This document shows, piece after piece, positions 1 through 5,466 of a stretch of 5,466 nucleotides of DNA (positions are counted from its first letter, which is position 1; the number at the start of each line of letters is the position of its first letter). Origin of the DNA: Microcella sp. (GTDB taxonomy: Bacteria > Actinomycetota > Actinomycetes > Actinomycetales > Microbacteriaceae); contig JAIWOM010000116.1 of NCBI GenBank assembly GCA_020216895.1, positions 1-5,466 on the forward strand, given 5' to 3'. The position numbers and the translations under genes are program-made. The notes beneath the pieces are model-generated. The model searched no databases, was not told the origin of the DNA, and saw nothing but the letters and a program-made list of their open reading frames with translations.

Positions 1-159
1 AGCGCCGCCGAGCACGCCGCCATCGCGCGCGCCATCGCCGACGGCGACCCCGAACGCGCGGCCGCCGCCACCCGGCTGCACCTGCACGAAGCCCTCACGA
101 GCATCCACCGCCACCTGCCGCGCAGCGGCGCCACGACCGAGCACAGGGAGATTCCATGA
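1..159 (+). CDS. GntR-family transcriptional regulator, FCD domain, C-terminal end (partial)
   Basis: The frame is open from the window edge to a TGA at 157-159 and encodes the last 52 residues of a protein. It begins [20 protein letters not shown] and continues through [15 protein letters not shown]. The pattern EH-x2-I-x2-AI-x2-(G/R)DPERA followed by an HL-rich helix is typical of the last two helices of the FCD ligand-binding domain of FadR/VanR-type GntR regulators. In that family a His in the last helices often helps bind a metal or carboxylate ligand. The DNA-binding N-terminal half lies outside the window. The stop overlaps the prpD start (ATGA), so the two are translationally coupled. 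Such regulators commonly sense an organic acid, and the position suggests a methylcitrate-cycle intermediate or propionate-derived signal, which is inference. Assignment to GntR/FCD is fairly secure; ligand and operator cannot be seen. Confidence 0.8.
   Translation, partial: SAAEHAAIARAIADGDPERAAAATRLHLHEALTSIHRHLPRSGATTEHREIP
145..150 (+). promoter_or_regulatory. Ribosome binding site of prpD
   Basis: AGGGAG lies 5 bases before the ATG at 156. It sits inside the end of the regulator gene, which supports this start and coupled translation across the 4-base overlap. Confidence 0.7.
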
Positions 160-1667
160 CCACCACCCACACCGTGCGCACGCACGCCAGCAGCGAGCAC
201 CTGCCGCCCGCCGAGCAGCTTGCCGGCAAGCTCGCCGCGCTCGCCGCCGAGCAGGATCGCCCGCTCGACGACGCGGCCGTCGACATGGTCATCAACCGCG
301 TCATCGACAACGCCTCGGTCGCCGTCGCCAGCCTTGAGCGCGCCCCCGTCGTCAGTGCGCGCGGGCAGTCGGAAGCGCACCCGTACACGCCCGGCGCGAC
401 CGTGTTCGGGCTTGCCGCTGACCGCCGCGCGAGCCCCGAATGGGCCGCCTGGGCCAACGGCGTCGCCGTGCGCGAGCTCGACTACCACGACACCTTCCTC
501 GCCGCCGACTACTCGCACCCCGGCGACAACATCCCGCCGATCCTCGCCGTCGCCCAGCACACCGGCGCCGACGGGGCCCAGCTGCTCAAGGGGCTGCTGA
601 CCGGCTACGAGATCCAGATCGACCTCGTGCGCGCCATCTGCCTGCACGAGCACAAGATCGACCACGTCGCGCACCTCGGCCCCAGCGCCGCCGCCGGCAT
701 CGGCACGCTGCTGCGCCTGCCGACGGAGACGATCTTCCAGGCCATCGGCCAGGCCCTGCACACCACGACCGCCACGCGGCAGTCGCGCAAGGGCGAGATC
801 TCGACCTGGAAGGCGCACGCCCCCGCCTTCGCCGGAAAGATGGCCGTCGAGGCCGTCGACCGGGCCCTGCGAGGCCAGACCAGCCCGAGCCCCATCTATG
901 AGGGCGAGGACGGCGTCATCGCCTGGCTGCTGAGCGGCCCGAGCGCCCGCTACGAGGTGCCGCTGCCCGACAGCGGCGAGCCGCTCACGGGCATCCTCGA
1001 CAGCTACACGAAGGAGCACTCGGCCGAGTACCAGGCGCAGGCCTGGATCGACCTCGCCCGCCGCCTCGGCACCGAGCGCCCCGAGCTGCGCGACCCGGCG
1101 AACGTGACGCAGATCGTGCTCCACACCAGCCACCACACGCACTACGTGATCGGCTCCGGCTCGAAGGACCCGCAGAAGTACGACCCGACCGCCAGCCGCG
1201 AGACGCTCGACCACTCGATCCCGTACATCGTCGCCGTCGCCCTGCAGGACGGCCGCTGGCACCACGTCGACTCGTACGCCCCCGAGCGCGCGGCCCGCCC
1301 CGACACGGTCGAGCTCTGGCACAAGATCACGACGGTGGAGGACCCGGAGTGGACGCGCCGCTACCACTCGCTCGACCTGAGCGAGAAGGCGTTCGGCGGG
1401 CGCATCGAGATCGAGCTGACGAACGGCGAGCGCGTGGTCGACGAGATCGCCGTCGCCGACGCGCACCCGCTGGGCGCGCGGCCCTTCGCCCGCGCCGACT
1501 ACGTCACCAAGTTCCGGATGCTCGCGGAGGGCATCCTCGCCCCCGACGAGATCGACCGCTTCCTCGATGTCGCCCAGCGCCTGCCCGAGCTGACCCCGGC
1601 CGAGCTCGGCGGCCTCACCGTGACGGCCGCGCGGCCGCTGCCCGCATCCCCGAAGGGACTCTTCTGA
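156..1667 (+). CDS. prpD: 2-methylcitrate dehydratase (MmgE/PrpD family)
   Basis: PrpD dehydrates 2-methylcitrate to 2-methyl-cis-aconitate in the cytoplasmic methylcitrate cycle. The 503-residue protein is close to the length of known PrpD proteins (about 480-500). Family features are clear. A helical N-terminal domain carries the conserved stretch around residues 106-128 ([20 protein letters not shown]), equivalent to the D-x-N/H-D-T-x-L-A-x-x-x-x-HP-x-DN segment of the MmgE/PrpD family. [21 protein letters not shown] stretch follows at 209-228. The lid domain includes [20 protein letters not shown] at 341-360, with the DHS-x-PY signature. The ATG overlaps the upstream TGA and has a good ribosome binding site. 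The last base of its stop is the first base of the prpB start. It stands directly before prpB and prpC, which supports the methylcitrate role over the related MmgE or cis-aconitate decarboxylase branches. PrpD yields the cis-aconitate isomer, which a general aconitase would rehydrate; no such gene is visible here. Confidence 0.95.
   Translation: MTTTHTVRTHASSEHLPPAEQLAGKLAALAAEQDRPLDDAAVDMVINRVIDNASVAVASLERAPVVSARGQSEAHPYTPGATVFGLAADRRASPEWAAWANGVAVRELDYHDTFLAADYSHPGDNIPPILAVAQHTGADGAQLLKGLLTGYEIQIDLVRAICLHEHKIDHVAHLGPSAAAGIGTLLRLPTETIFQAIGQALHTTTATRQSRKGEISTWKAHAPAFAGKMAVEAVDRALRGQTSPSPIYEGEDGVIAWLLSGPSARYEVPLPDSGEPLTGILDSYTKEHSAEYQAQAWIDLARRLGTERPELRDPANVTQIVLHTSHHTHYVIGSGSKDPQKYDPTASRETLDHSIPYIVAVALQDGRWHHVDSYAPERAARPDTVELWHKITTVEDPEWTRRYHSLDLSEKAFGGRIEIELTNGERVVDEIAVADAHPLGARPFARADYVTKFRMLAEGILAPDEIDRFLDVAQRLPELTPAELGGLTVTAARPLPASPKGLF
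1653..1658 (+). promoter_or_regulatory. Ribosome binding site of prpB
   Basis: AAGGGA inside the last codons of prpD lies 8 bases before the ATG at 1667. It supports this start rather than the much longer in-frame extension upstream, which would overlap prpD by over 300 bases with an Arg/Pro-rich, shadow-like sequence. Confidence 0.65.
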
Positions 1668-2563
1668 TGCTGTCGACCACCACCACCCCGAGCCAGCGCC
1701 GCCAGGCCTTCCGGGCCGGGCTCGCGAGCGGACGCCTGCAAGTGTTCCCCGGAGCCTTCACCCCGCTCAGCGTGCGACTGATCCAGGACAAGGGCTTCGA
1801 CGGCGCCTACATCTCGGGCGCCGTCATGGCGGCCGAGCTCGGCCTGCCCGACATCGGCCTCACGACCCTGAGCGAGGTGGCCCACCGCGCCCACCAGATC
1901 AGCCGCATGAGCGACCTGCCGACCCTCGTCGATGCCGACACCGGATTCGGCGAGCCGATGAACGTCGCCCGCACGATCCACGAGCTGGAGGATGCCGGCG
2001 TCGCCGGGCTGCACCTCGAGGACCAGGTCAACCCGAAGCGCTGCGGGCACCTCGACGGCAAGGCCGTCGTCGACCTCGACACGGCGGTCAAGCGCATCCG
2101 CGCGGCCGTCGACGCGCGCCGTGACCCCGACCTCGTGATCATGGCGCGCACCGACATCCGCGGTGTGGAGGGGATGGACGCGGCGATCGATCGTGCGAAG
2201 GCGCTCGAGGCCGCCGGCGCCGACGCGATCTTCCCCGAGGCGATGGCCACGCTCGCGGAGTTCGAGCAGATGCGGAAGGCCGTCAGCGTGCCGATCCTCG
2301 CCAACATGACCGAGTTCGGCAAGAGCGAGCTGTTCACCCACCAGCAGCTCGCCGACGTCGGGGTGAACATGGTCATCCACCCCGTCTCGCTGCTGCGCGT
2401 CGCCTTCGGCGCGATCGAGCGGGCGCTCGACACGCTGCAGTCGACCGGGACCCTCGACGGCGAGGTCCCCACCATGCAGACTCGAGGCAGGCTCTACGAT
2501 CTGCTCGACTACGAGGCGTACAACGCCTTCGACGCGGGCATCTTCACGTACACCGGCCTCTGA
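1667..2563 (+). CDS. prpB: 2-methylisocitrate lyase
   Basis: PrpB splits 2-methylisocitrate into pyruvate and succinate, the carbon-yielding last step of the methylcitrate cycle. The 298-residue product has the usual PrpB length and the isocitrate lyase/PEP mutase TIM-barrel fold. Visible active-site elements are VFPGAFTPLSVRL at 26-38, the metal-binding DADTGFG at 89-95, the acidic LHLEDQ at 116-121, the catalytic loop KRCGH at 124-128 with active-site Cys126, MARTD at 159-163, FPEA at 189-192 and NMTEFGKS at 213-220. KRCGH with this short length fits methylisocitrate lyase; longer isocitrate lyases usually carry KKCGH. The reading frame stays open well upstream, but the ATG at 1667, overlapping the prpD stop by one base (TGATG), gives the standard N-terminus and has a ribosome binding site. 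Its last 13 bases are repeated just downstream. Confidence 0.96.
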   Translation: MLSTTTTPSQRRQAFRAGLASGRLQVFPGAFTPLSVRLIQDKGFDGAYISGAVMAAELGLPDIGLTTLSEVAHRAHQISRMSDLPTLVDADTGFGEPMNVARTIHELEDAGVAGLHLEDQVNPKRCGHLDGKAVVDLDTAVKRIRAAVDARRDPDLVIMARTDIRGVEGMDAAIDRAKALEAAGADAIFPEAMATLAEFEQMRKAVSVPILANMTEFGKSELFTHQQLADVGVNMVIHPVSLLRVAFGAIERALDTLQSTGTLDGEVPTMQTRGRLYDLLDYEAYNAFDAGIFTYTGL

Positions 2564-2593
2564 ACGCGGCCTGGAAACTCCACCGGCCTCTGA
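2551..2593 (+). repeat. 13-base direct repeat duplicating the prpB 3' end
   Basis: CACCGGCCTCTGA occurs at 2551-2563, where it is the end of prpB with its stop, and again at 2581-2593 in the spacer before prpC. The copies start exactly 30 bases apart, so the second lies in the prpB frame. Reading past the first TGA gives nine codons (TRPGNSTGL) and then a second TGA, so both possible ends finish in TGL. The repeat is directly visible. It looks like a short duplication, possibly from slippage or from an earlier stop-codon change. Confidence 0.85.
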
Positions 2594-2598
2594 CCCAC

Positions 2599-2606
2599 AA
2601 GGAGAG
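2599..2606 (+). promoter_or_regulatory. Ribosome binding site deciding the GTG start of prpC
   Basis: AAGGAGAG is a near-perfect Shine-Dalgarno sequence. Its AAGGAG core ends 6 bases before GTG at 2611. No in-frame ATG occurs until codon 84, which would remove conserved N-terminal citrate synthase sequence, so the GTG is the start. Confidence 0.85.
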
Positions 2607-2610
2607 AACC

Positions 2611-3741
2611 GTGCTCGACGACATCAAGAAGGGCCTCGCCGGGGTCGTGGTCGACGCGACCGCCATCAGCAAGGTCAACCCCGACACGAACTCGCTGCTG
2701 TACCGCGGCTACCCGGTGCAGCAGCTCGCCGAGCGCTGCACGGCCGAGGAGGTCGCCTACCTGCTGTGGCACGGTGAGCTGCCCGACGCGGCCCAGCTCG
2801 CGGAGTTCGAGACGCTCGAGCGCTCGCTCCGCGCCCTGCACCCGACGGTGAAGGACGCGATGGATGCGCTGCCCCGCGCCGCGCATCCCATGGACGTCGT
2901 GCGCACCGCCGTCAGCGTGCTCGGCGCCCTCGACGGCACGCTCACCGACAACGGCTCGTGGATCGACGGCGCCCTCACGCTCGAGCGGAGCATCCGTCTG
3001 TGGGCGCAGCTGCCGGCGATCGTCGCGTACGCCCAGCGGCGGATGCGCGACCAGGAGCTCGTCGAGCCCCGCGACGACCTCGGCTACTCGGCGAACTTCC
3101 TGCACATGACGTTCGGCGAGGTGCCCGAGCTGGTCGTGGTGGAGGCCTTCGATGTGTCGATGATCCTGTACGCCGAGCACTCGTTCAACGCCTCGACGTT
3201 CACCGCCCGCGTCATCGCCTCGACGCTCAGCGACGTCTACTCGGCGGTCACGGGTGCGATCGGGGCGCTCAAGGGCCCCCTGCACGGTGGTGCCAACGAG
3301 GCCGTCACGCACGTCTTCCGCGAGGTCGGCACGGCGGATGCGGCGGCCGGGTGGCTCGCCGACGCCCTCGCCGCGAAGCGCAAGATCATGGGCTTCGGCC
3401 ACCGGGTCTACAAGAACGGCGACTCGCGCGTCCCCACGATGAAGGCCGCGCTCGAGACCCTGGTCGCGCACTACGAACGGCCCGAGGTCATGAAGCTGTA
3501 CACGGCGCTCGAGCAGGCGATGGATGCCGCGAAGGGCATCAAGCCGAACCTCGACTACCCCTCGGGCCCGGCCTACGACCTGATGGGCTTCGAGACCGAG
3601 ATCTTCACGCCGCTCTTCATCGCCGCGCGCGTGACGGGCTGGACGGCGCACGTGCGCGAGCAGCTCGCCGCCAACGCGCTCATCCGCCCGCTCAGTGTCT
3701 ATACGGGCCCTGACGAGCGCGAGGTTCCCCAGCGTCCGTAG
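2611..3741 (+). CDS. prpC: 2-methylcitrate synthase (citrate synthase family)
   Basis: PrpC condenses propionyl-CoA with oxaloacetate to give 2-methylcitrate, the entry step of the cycle. The protein has 376 residues, typical of the short bacterial methylcitrate synthases and shorter than the roughly 430-residue Gram-negative citrate synthases. The N-terminal KKGLAGVVVDATAISKV and LLYRGYPVQQLAE are characteristic of the PrpC/short citrate synthase branch. The catalytic triad is visible as His225 in LKGPLHGGANE, His264 in GFGHRVYK and Asp315 in KPNLDYPSG. AEHSFNAST at 188-196 carries another conserved substrate-binding His (190). Arg340 and the region near Arg359 fit the oxaloacetate-binding arginines. 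Translation starts at GTG with a strong ribosome binding site. The neighbours prpD and prpB make the methylcitrate role far more likely than housekeeping citrate synthase, although such enzymes often accept acetyl-CoA as well. The 47-base gap to prpB shows no promoter I can recognise. Confidence 0.94.
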   Translation: MLDDIKKGLAGVVVDATAISKVNPDTNSLLYRGYPVQQLAERCTAEEVAYLLWHGELPDAAQLAEFETLERSLRALHPTVKDAMDALPRAAHPMDVVRTAVSVLGALDGTLTDNGSWIDGALTLERSIRLWAQLPAIVAYAQRRMRDQELVEPRDDLGYSANFLHMTFGEVPELVVVEAFDVSMILYAEHSFNASTFTARVIASTLSDVYSAVTGAIGALKGPLHGGANEAVTHVFREVGTADAAAGWLADALAAKRKIMGFGHRVYKNGDSRVPTMKAALETLVAHYERPEVMKLYTALEQAMDAAKGIKPNLDYPSGPAYDLMGFETEIFTPLFIAARVTGWTAHVREQLAANALIRPLSVYTGPDEREVPQRP

Positions 3742-3746
3742 GGGAG
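3741..3746 (+). promoter_or_regulatory. Ribosome binding site of the aldo/keto reductase gene
   Basis: GGGGAG starts on the last base of the prpC stop codon and lies 9 bases before the ATG at 3756. An earlier ATG at 3748 is out of frame and ends after three codons (ATGGCGGGATGA), with its TGA overlapping the real start. Confidence 0.6.
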
Positions 3747-3755
3747 AATGGCGGG

Positions 3756-4598
3756 ATGACTGACGCGATCCCCACCCCGCACCTCACGCTCCACGACGGC
3801 ACGAGCATCCCGCAGTTCGGGCTCGGCGTCTGGCAGGTCGACGACGACGTCGCCGAGCGCGTCGTCAGCGAGGCGATCGAGGTCGGCTACCGCCACATCG
3901 ATACCGCCCGCGTCTACAAGAACGAGACGGGCGTCGGCCGCGCGATCGCCACGAGCGGCATTCCGCGCGACGAGCTGTTCATCACGACGAAGCTGTGGAA
4001 CAGCGACCAGGGTCGCGACACCGCCCGTGCCGCGCTCGAGGCGAGCCTCGAGCGGCTGGGCCTCGAGCAGGTCGATCTGTACCTGATCCACTGGCCGGCC
4101 CCGAAGTACGGCAAGCACGTCGAGACCTGGGAGGCCCTCATCGAGCTGCGTGAGGCGGGCCTGACCCGCTCGATCGGTGTCTCGAACTTCCTGCAGACGC
4201 ACCTCGACGACCTCGCAGCGGCGACGGATGTCGTGCCGGTCGTCAACCAGATCGAGCTGCACCCCGCCTTCCAGCAGCGCGAGCTGCGCGCCTTCCAGGA
4301 GGCCCGGGGCATCCGCACCGAGTCGTGGAGCCCGCTCGGCAGCGGCAACTACGACCTCGCCGAGCTGCCCGGCTTCGCCGCGATCGCCGCGCGCCACGGC
4401 AAGAGCGTGCAGCAGATCGCCATCCGTTGGCACCTGCAGGAGGGCCTCATCGTCTTCCCGAAGACGACCCGCCGCGAGCGCCTCATCGAGAACGCCGACG
4501 TGTTCGACTTCGAGCTGTCGGCCGACGAGATGGCGACGATCGCGGCCTGCGACCGTGACCAGCGCGTCGGCGCGCACCCGCTGAACACCGACTTCTAG
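3756..4598 (+). CDS. Aldo/keto reductase, 2,5-diketo-D-gluconate reductase-like
   Basis: This is a cytoplasmic NADPH-dependent oxidoreductase of the aldo/keto reductase superfamily, reducing aldehydes or ketones to alcohols. The 280 residues match the compact prokaryotic AKRs. The catalytic tetrad is complete: Asp49 and Tyr54 in GYRHIDTARVYKNE (45-58), Lys79 in ITTKLW (76-81) and His112 in LIHWP (110-114). SIGVSNF at 139-145 and NQIELHP at 164-170 are the usual substrate and nicotinamide-side motifs. VFPKTTRRERLIENADVFDF at 233-252 is the cofactor 2'-phosphate site, with Lys236 and Arg242 favouring NADPH. The C-terminus resembles the actinobacterial 2,5-diketo-D-gluconate reductases, but these paralogues are promiscuous and the substrate cannot be told. 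Only 14 bases separate it from prpC, so it is probably the last gene of the operon. A role in handling aldehyde or keto by-products of propionate metabolism is a guess from position. Confidence 0.92.
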   Translation: MTDAIPTPHLTLHDGTSIPQFGLGVWQVDDDVAERVVSEAIEVGYRHIDTARVYKNETGVGRAIATSGIPRDELFITTKLWNSDQGRDTARAALEASLERLGLEQVDLYLIHWPAPKYGKHVETWEALIELREAGLTRSIGVSNFLQTHLDDLAAATDVVPVVNQIELHPAFQQRELRAFQEARGIRTESWSPLGSGNYDLAELPGFAAIAARHGKSVQQIAIRWHLQEGLIVFPKTTRRERLIENADVFDFELSADEMATIAACDRDQRVGAHPLNTDF

Positions 4599-4652
4599 AG
4601 CTTCACCGCGACCTGGAAGCCGTGGCGCATCAGAACGTGGTGGGTCAAGGCT
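4599..4652. other. In-frame spacer after the reductase; possible lost gene end or missing start
   Basis: This 54-base stretch lies between the reductase stop and the TTG that opens the next frame. On the plus strand it is open in the same frame as both neighbours but has no ATG, GTG or TTG in that frame; it would read SFTATWKPWRIRTWWVKA, with four Trp. On the minus strand the same bases read HHVLMRHGFQVAVKL followed by TAG at 4595-4597, with codons that mostly end in G or C, which looks like the natural C-terminus of a convergent gene. A weak pairing of GCTTC (4600-4604) with GAAGC (4616-4620) is too short to call a terminator. Which reading, if any, was ever translated is unknown. Confidence 0.35.
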
Positions 4653-5033
4653 TTGTTCGTCGCCGTTGGCGTCCTGGTGGGCTGGCCCATCGAGGCGCTG
4701 CTCCTCCTCGCCGGTTCGTCCGGCGAGGTCGCTCTCGCGGCGGCTCTCGCTTCGTCTCTGCCATTTCTTGTTGTGGGTGCGCGCATCATCCGAGTTCCCG
4801 GGGAAAGAACTGCCCCTCGACCGTGGTGGCAGTTCACGGGCCGTTACCGCTTGAGCTTCGGTGTCGCGGTGCTGTCGGCCGTCGTCCTCGTGATCTATCT
4901 CGTGACTGCTCCGGTCAGCGAGTTCAGCGTGGCCGAGGACATCATGTCGTTCGCGGCATGGCTTCTCCTCGGCGCGTTGTATCTCAACTCGGGGATACGG
5001 ATTCGTCGGATAGCGCATTCGCCGAAGGAGTGA
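4653..5033 (+). CDS. Small hypothetical membrane protein, four predicted helices, uncertain start
   Basis: I do not recognise this family. From the TTG at 4653 the frame gives 126 residues with four hydrophobic segments, at about 2-20, 26-46, 68-86 and 97-114. Arginines cluster between helices 2 and 3 (R44, R47, R52, R56, R64, R66) and after helix 4 (RIRRI, 116-120). The loop between helices 3 and 4 is acidic. This fits the positive-inside rule with both ends in the cytoplasm, which argues for real coding, as does the contrast with the Arg-rich translation of the overlapping frame. The start is doubtful. TTG has only a weak GGTGGG-like site upstream and leaves no positive residues before helix 1, while the open extension upstream (WRIRTWWVK) would supply them but has no ordinary start codon. 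Third codon positions are clearly less GC-rich than in the operon, suggesting an accessory, acquired or decaying gene. Confidence 0.55.
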   Translation: MFVAVGVLVGWPIEALLLLAGSSGEVALAAALASSLPFLVVGARIIRVPGERTAPRPWWQFTGRYRLSFGVAVLSAVVLVIYLVTAPVSEFSVAEDIMSFAAWLLLGALYLNSGIRIRRIAHSPKE

Positions 5034-5059
5034 AGCCCCTGGTGACTCCCTGCGACGCG

Positions 5060-5118
5060 CCTTCCACATCTGCGGATGCGACTGAACTCCGTTCACGTTG
5101 ATCCGCAGATCTGGAAGG
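5060..5118. repeat. Long inverted repeat with nested hairpin, possible bidirectional terminator
   Basis: Arms of 18 bases at 5060-5077 (CCTTCCACATCTGCGGAT) and 5101-5118 (ATCCGCAGATCTGGAAGG) are complementary except for one C:C mismatch (5067 with 5111). The 23-base loop holds a second perfect inverted repeat, TGAAC-TCC-GTTCA, at 5083-5095. The element lies between convergent genes, 27 bases after the membrane ORF and 96 bases past the stop of the minus-strand hydrolase gene. It could therefore end transcription from both sides. It lacks a T-run on either side, which many actinobacterial terminators also lack. A small mobile or extragenic repeat, or a protein-binding palindrome, is the alternative. 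Confidence 0.7.
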
Positions 5119-5213
5119 GTGAACGCATCGTTGCTGTGACGCCTCGCTGATGCCGACAGCGCGGCTACCCGTGGATACCGCTCAATGCCCCCGTGACGGA
5201 TGCGGGGCTCGCG

Positions 5214-5466
5214 CTAGAGGGCGACCTCGGTGCGGGCGCCCGTCGGCGTGGCGGCGAGCAGCGGGCCGCCCGCGGGCGACTCGAGCCCGGCGAACTCCCG
5301 CTCGAGGGCCTCGCGGCCCTCGCTGAAGTGCGTCCACTGGTCGACGTGCAGCCCGACCACGCGCCGAGCGCCGAGCGCGATCGCCGCGGCTCGCGCCCGC
5401 TCGGCGGTGAGGGTGAGGGGTGCGTCGATGTCGTCGACGCGGGCGGCTCCGGCGAACAGGATCGCC
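5214..5466 (-). CDS. MBL-fold metallo-hydrolase, C-terminal part (partial)
   Basis: On the minus strand a frame runs from the window edge to TAG at 5214-5216 and encodes the last 83 residues of a protein. It reads AILFAGAARVDDIDAPLTLT, then an Ala/Arg-rich helix, LGARRVVGLHVDQWTHFSEG and a Glu-rich helix. The order beta strand with an LF-x-GAAR turn, P-x-TLTAE helix, GARRVV strand, then H-x-D-x-W-x-HF-x-EGR-x-x-(L/I)E matches the C-terminal end of the UlaG/RomA-like branch of metallo-beta-lactamase-fold hydrolases. In these, the His of the LHVDQW segment (residue 40 of this fragment) is the last metal ligand, usually seen as P-x-H-x-D-x-W-x-H-F. The N-terminal HxHxDH motif lies outside the window. 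The substrate cannot be inferred. The gene converges on the rest of the window and uses the same high-GC codons as the prp operon, so it belongs to the core chromosome. Confidence 0.75.
   Translation of the reverse strand, partial: AILFAGAARVDDIDAPLTLTAERARAAAIALGARRVVGLHVDQWTHFSEGREALEREFAGLESPAGGPLLAATPTGARTEVAL

Noticed and set aside
1499..2380. Minus-strand open frame of 293 codons opposite prpB
   Set aside because: Shadow of prpB. The translation is rich in repeated Asp/His/Val/Gly and matches no fold I know.
2509..3651. Minus-strand open frame of 380 codons opposite prpC
   Set aside because: The plus strand encodes an intact PrpC with its full catalytic triad. The antisense product is His/Arg/Val-rich and shows no domain.
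3748..3759. Three-codon upstream frame ATGGCGGGATGA overlapping the reductase start
   Set aside because: The Shine-Dalgarno sequence directly abuts this ATG, which is too close for efficient initiation. It is most simply chance.
4600..4620. GCTTC/GAAGC pairing after the reductase as a terminator
   Set aside because: The stem has only five base pairs with an 11-base loop and no T-run.
5083..5095. TGAAC-TCC-GTTCA as a LexA (SOS) box
   Set aside because: The actinobacterial/Gram-positive box needs four bases between GAAC and GTTC. Here there are three, and the site lies in a convergent spacer rather than a promoter.
3699..5096. Long open frame on the minus strand (465 codons) spanning the reductase and the membrane ORF
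   Set aside because: It crosses two plus-strand genes and spacer, has low-complexity Arg/Asp/Glu/Leu-rich sequence with no motif, and is the expected antisense shadow of GC-rich codons.
4622..5101. Plus-strand frame of 159 codons overlapping the membrane ORF
   Set aside because: Its product is Arg-rich with no hydrophobic organisation, and GTG at 4622 has no properly spaced ribosome binding site. The other frame gives four clean membrane segments with correct charge distribution.

Overview
This window looks like chromosomal DNA from a high-GC actinobacterium, probably a Microbacteriaceae-type organism. That placement is an inference from the very GC-rich third codon positions, the Asp/Ala/Arg-rich proteins and the tightly packed, overlapping operon. 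No rRNA, tRNA, CRISPR array, insertion sequence or phage gene is visible.

Positions 1-4598 hold one plus-strand gene string. It opens with the C-terminal end of a GntR-type regulator (FCD domain). This overlaps the 2-methylcitrate dehydratase gene prpD by 4 bases, and prpD overlaps the 2-methylisocitrate lyase gene prpB by 1 base. After a 47-base gap comes the 2-methylcitrate synthase gene prpC, with a GTG start. An aldo/keto reductase gene follows 14 bases later. PrpC condenses propionyl-CoA with oxaloacetate, PrpD dehydrates 2-methylcitrate, and PrpB cleaves 2-methylisocitrate to pyruvate and succinate. Together they form the core of the methylcitrate cycle for propionyl-CoA use and detoxification. 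The FCD regulator is the obvious candidate controller. The reductase is probably co-transcribed, but its link to propionate is unproven. No propionyl-CoA synthetase (prpE) or AcnD is in the window.

Positions 4599-5213 are different. They have lower GC and more relaxed codon use, and carry a small unrecognised four-helix membrane protein reading frame with no convincing start codon. A striking long inverted repeat follows at 5060-5118. From 5214 to the end, on the minus strand, is the C-terminal part of a metallo-beta-lactamase-fold hydrolase, convergent with everything else.

The main operon is well understood and I see no new system in it. The points worth a second look are the long nested hairpin, the start-less membrane ORF and the possible gene scar just before it, a 13-base duplication of the end of prpB that includes its stop codon, and an over-represented hexamer, GGATGC/GCATCC.
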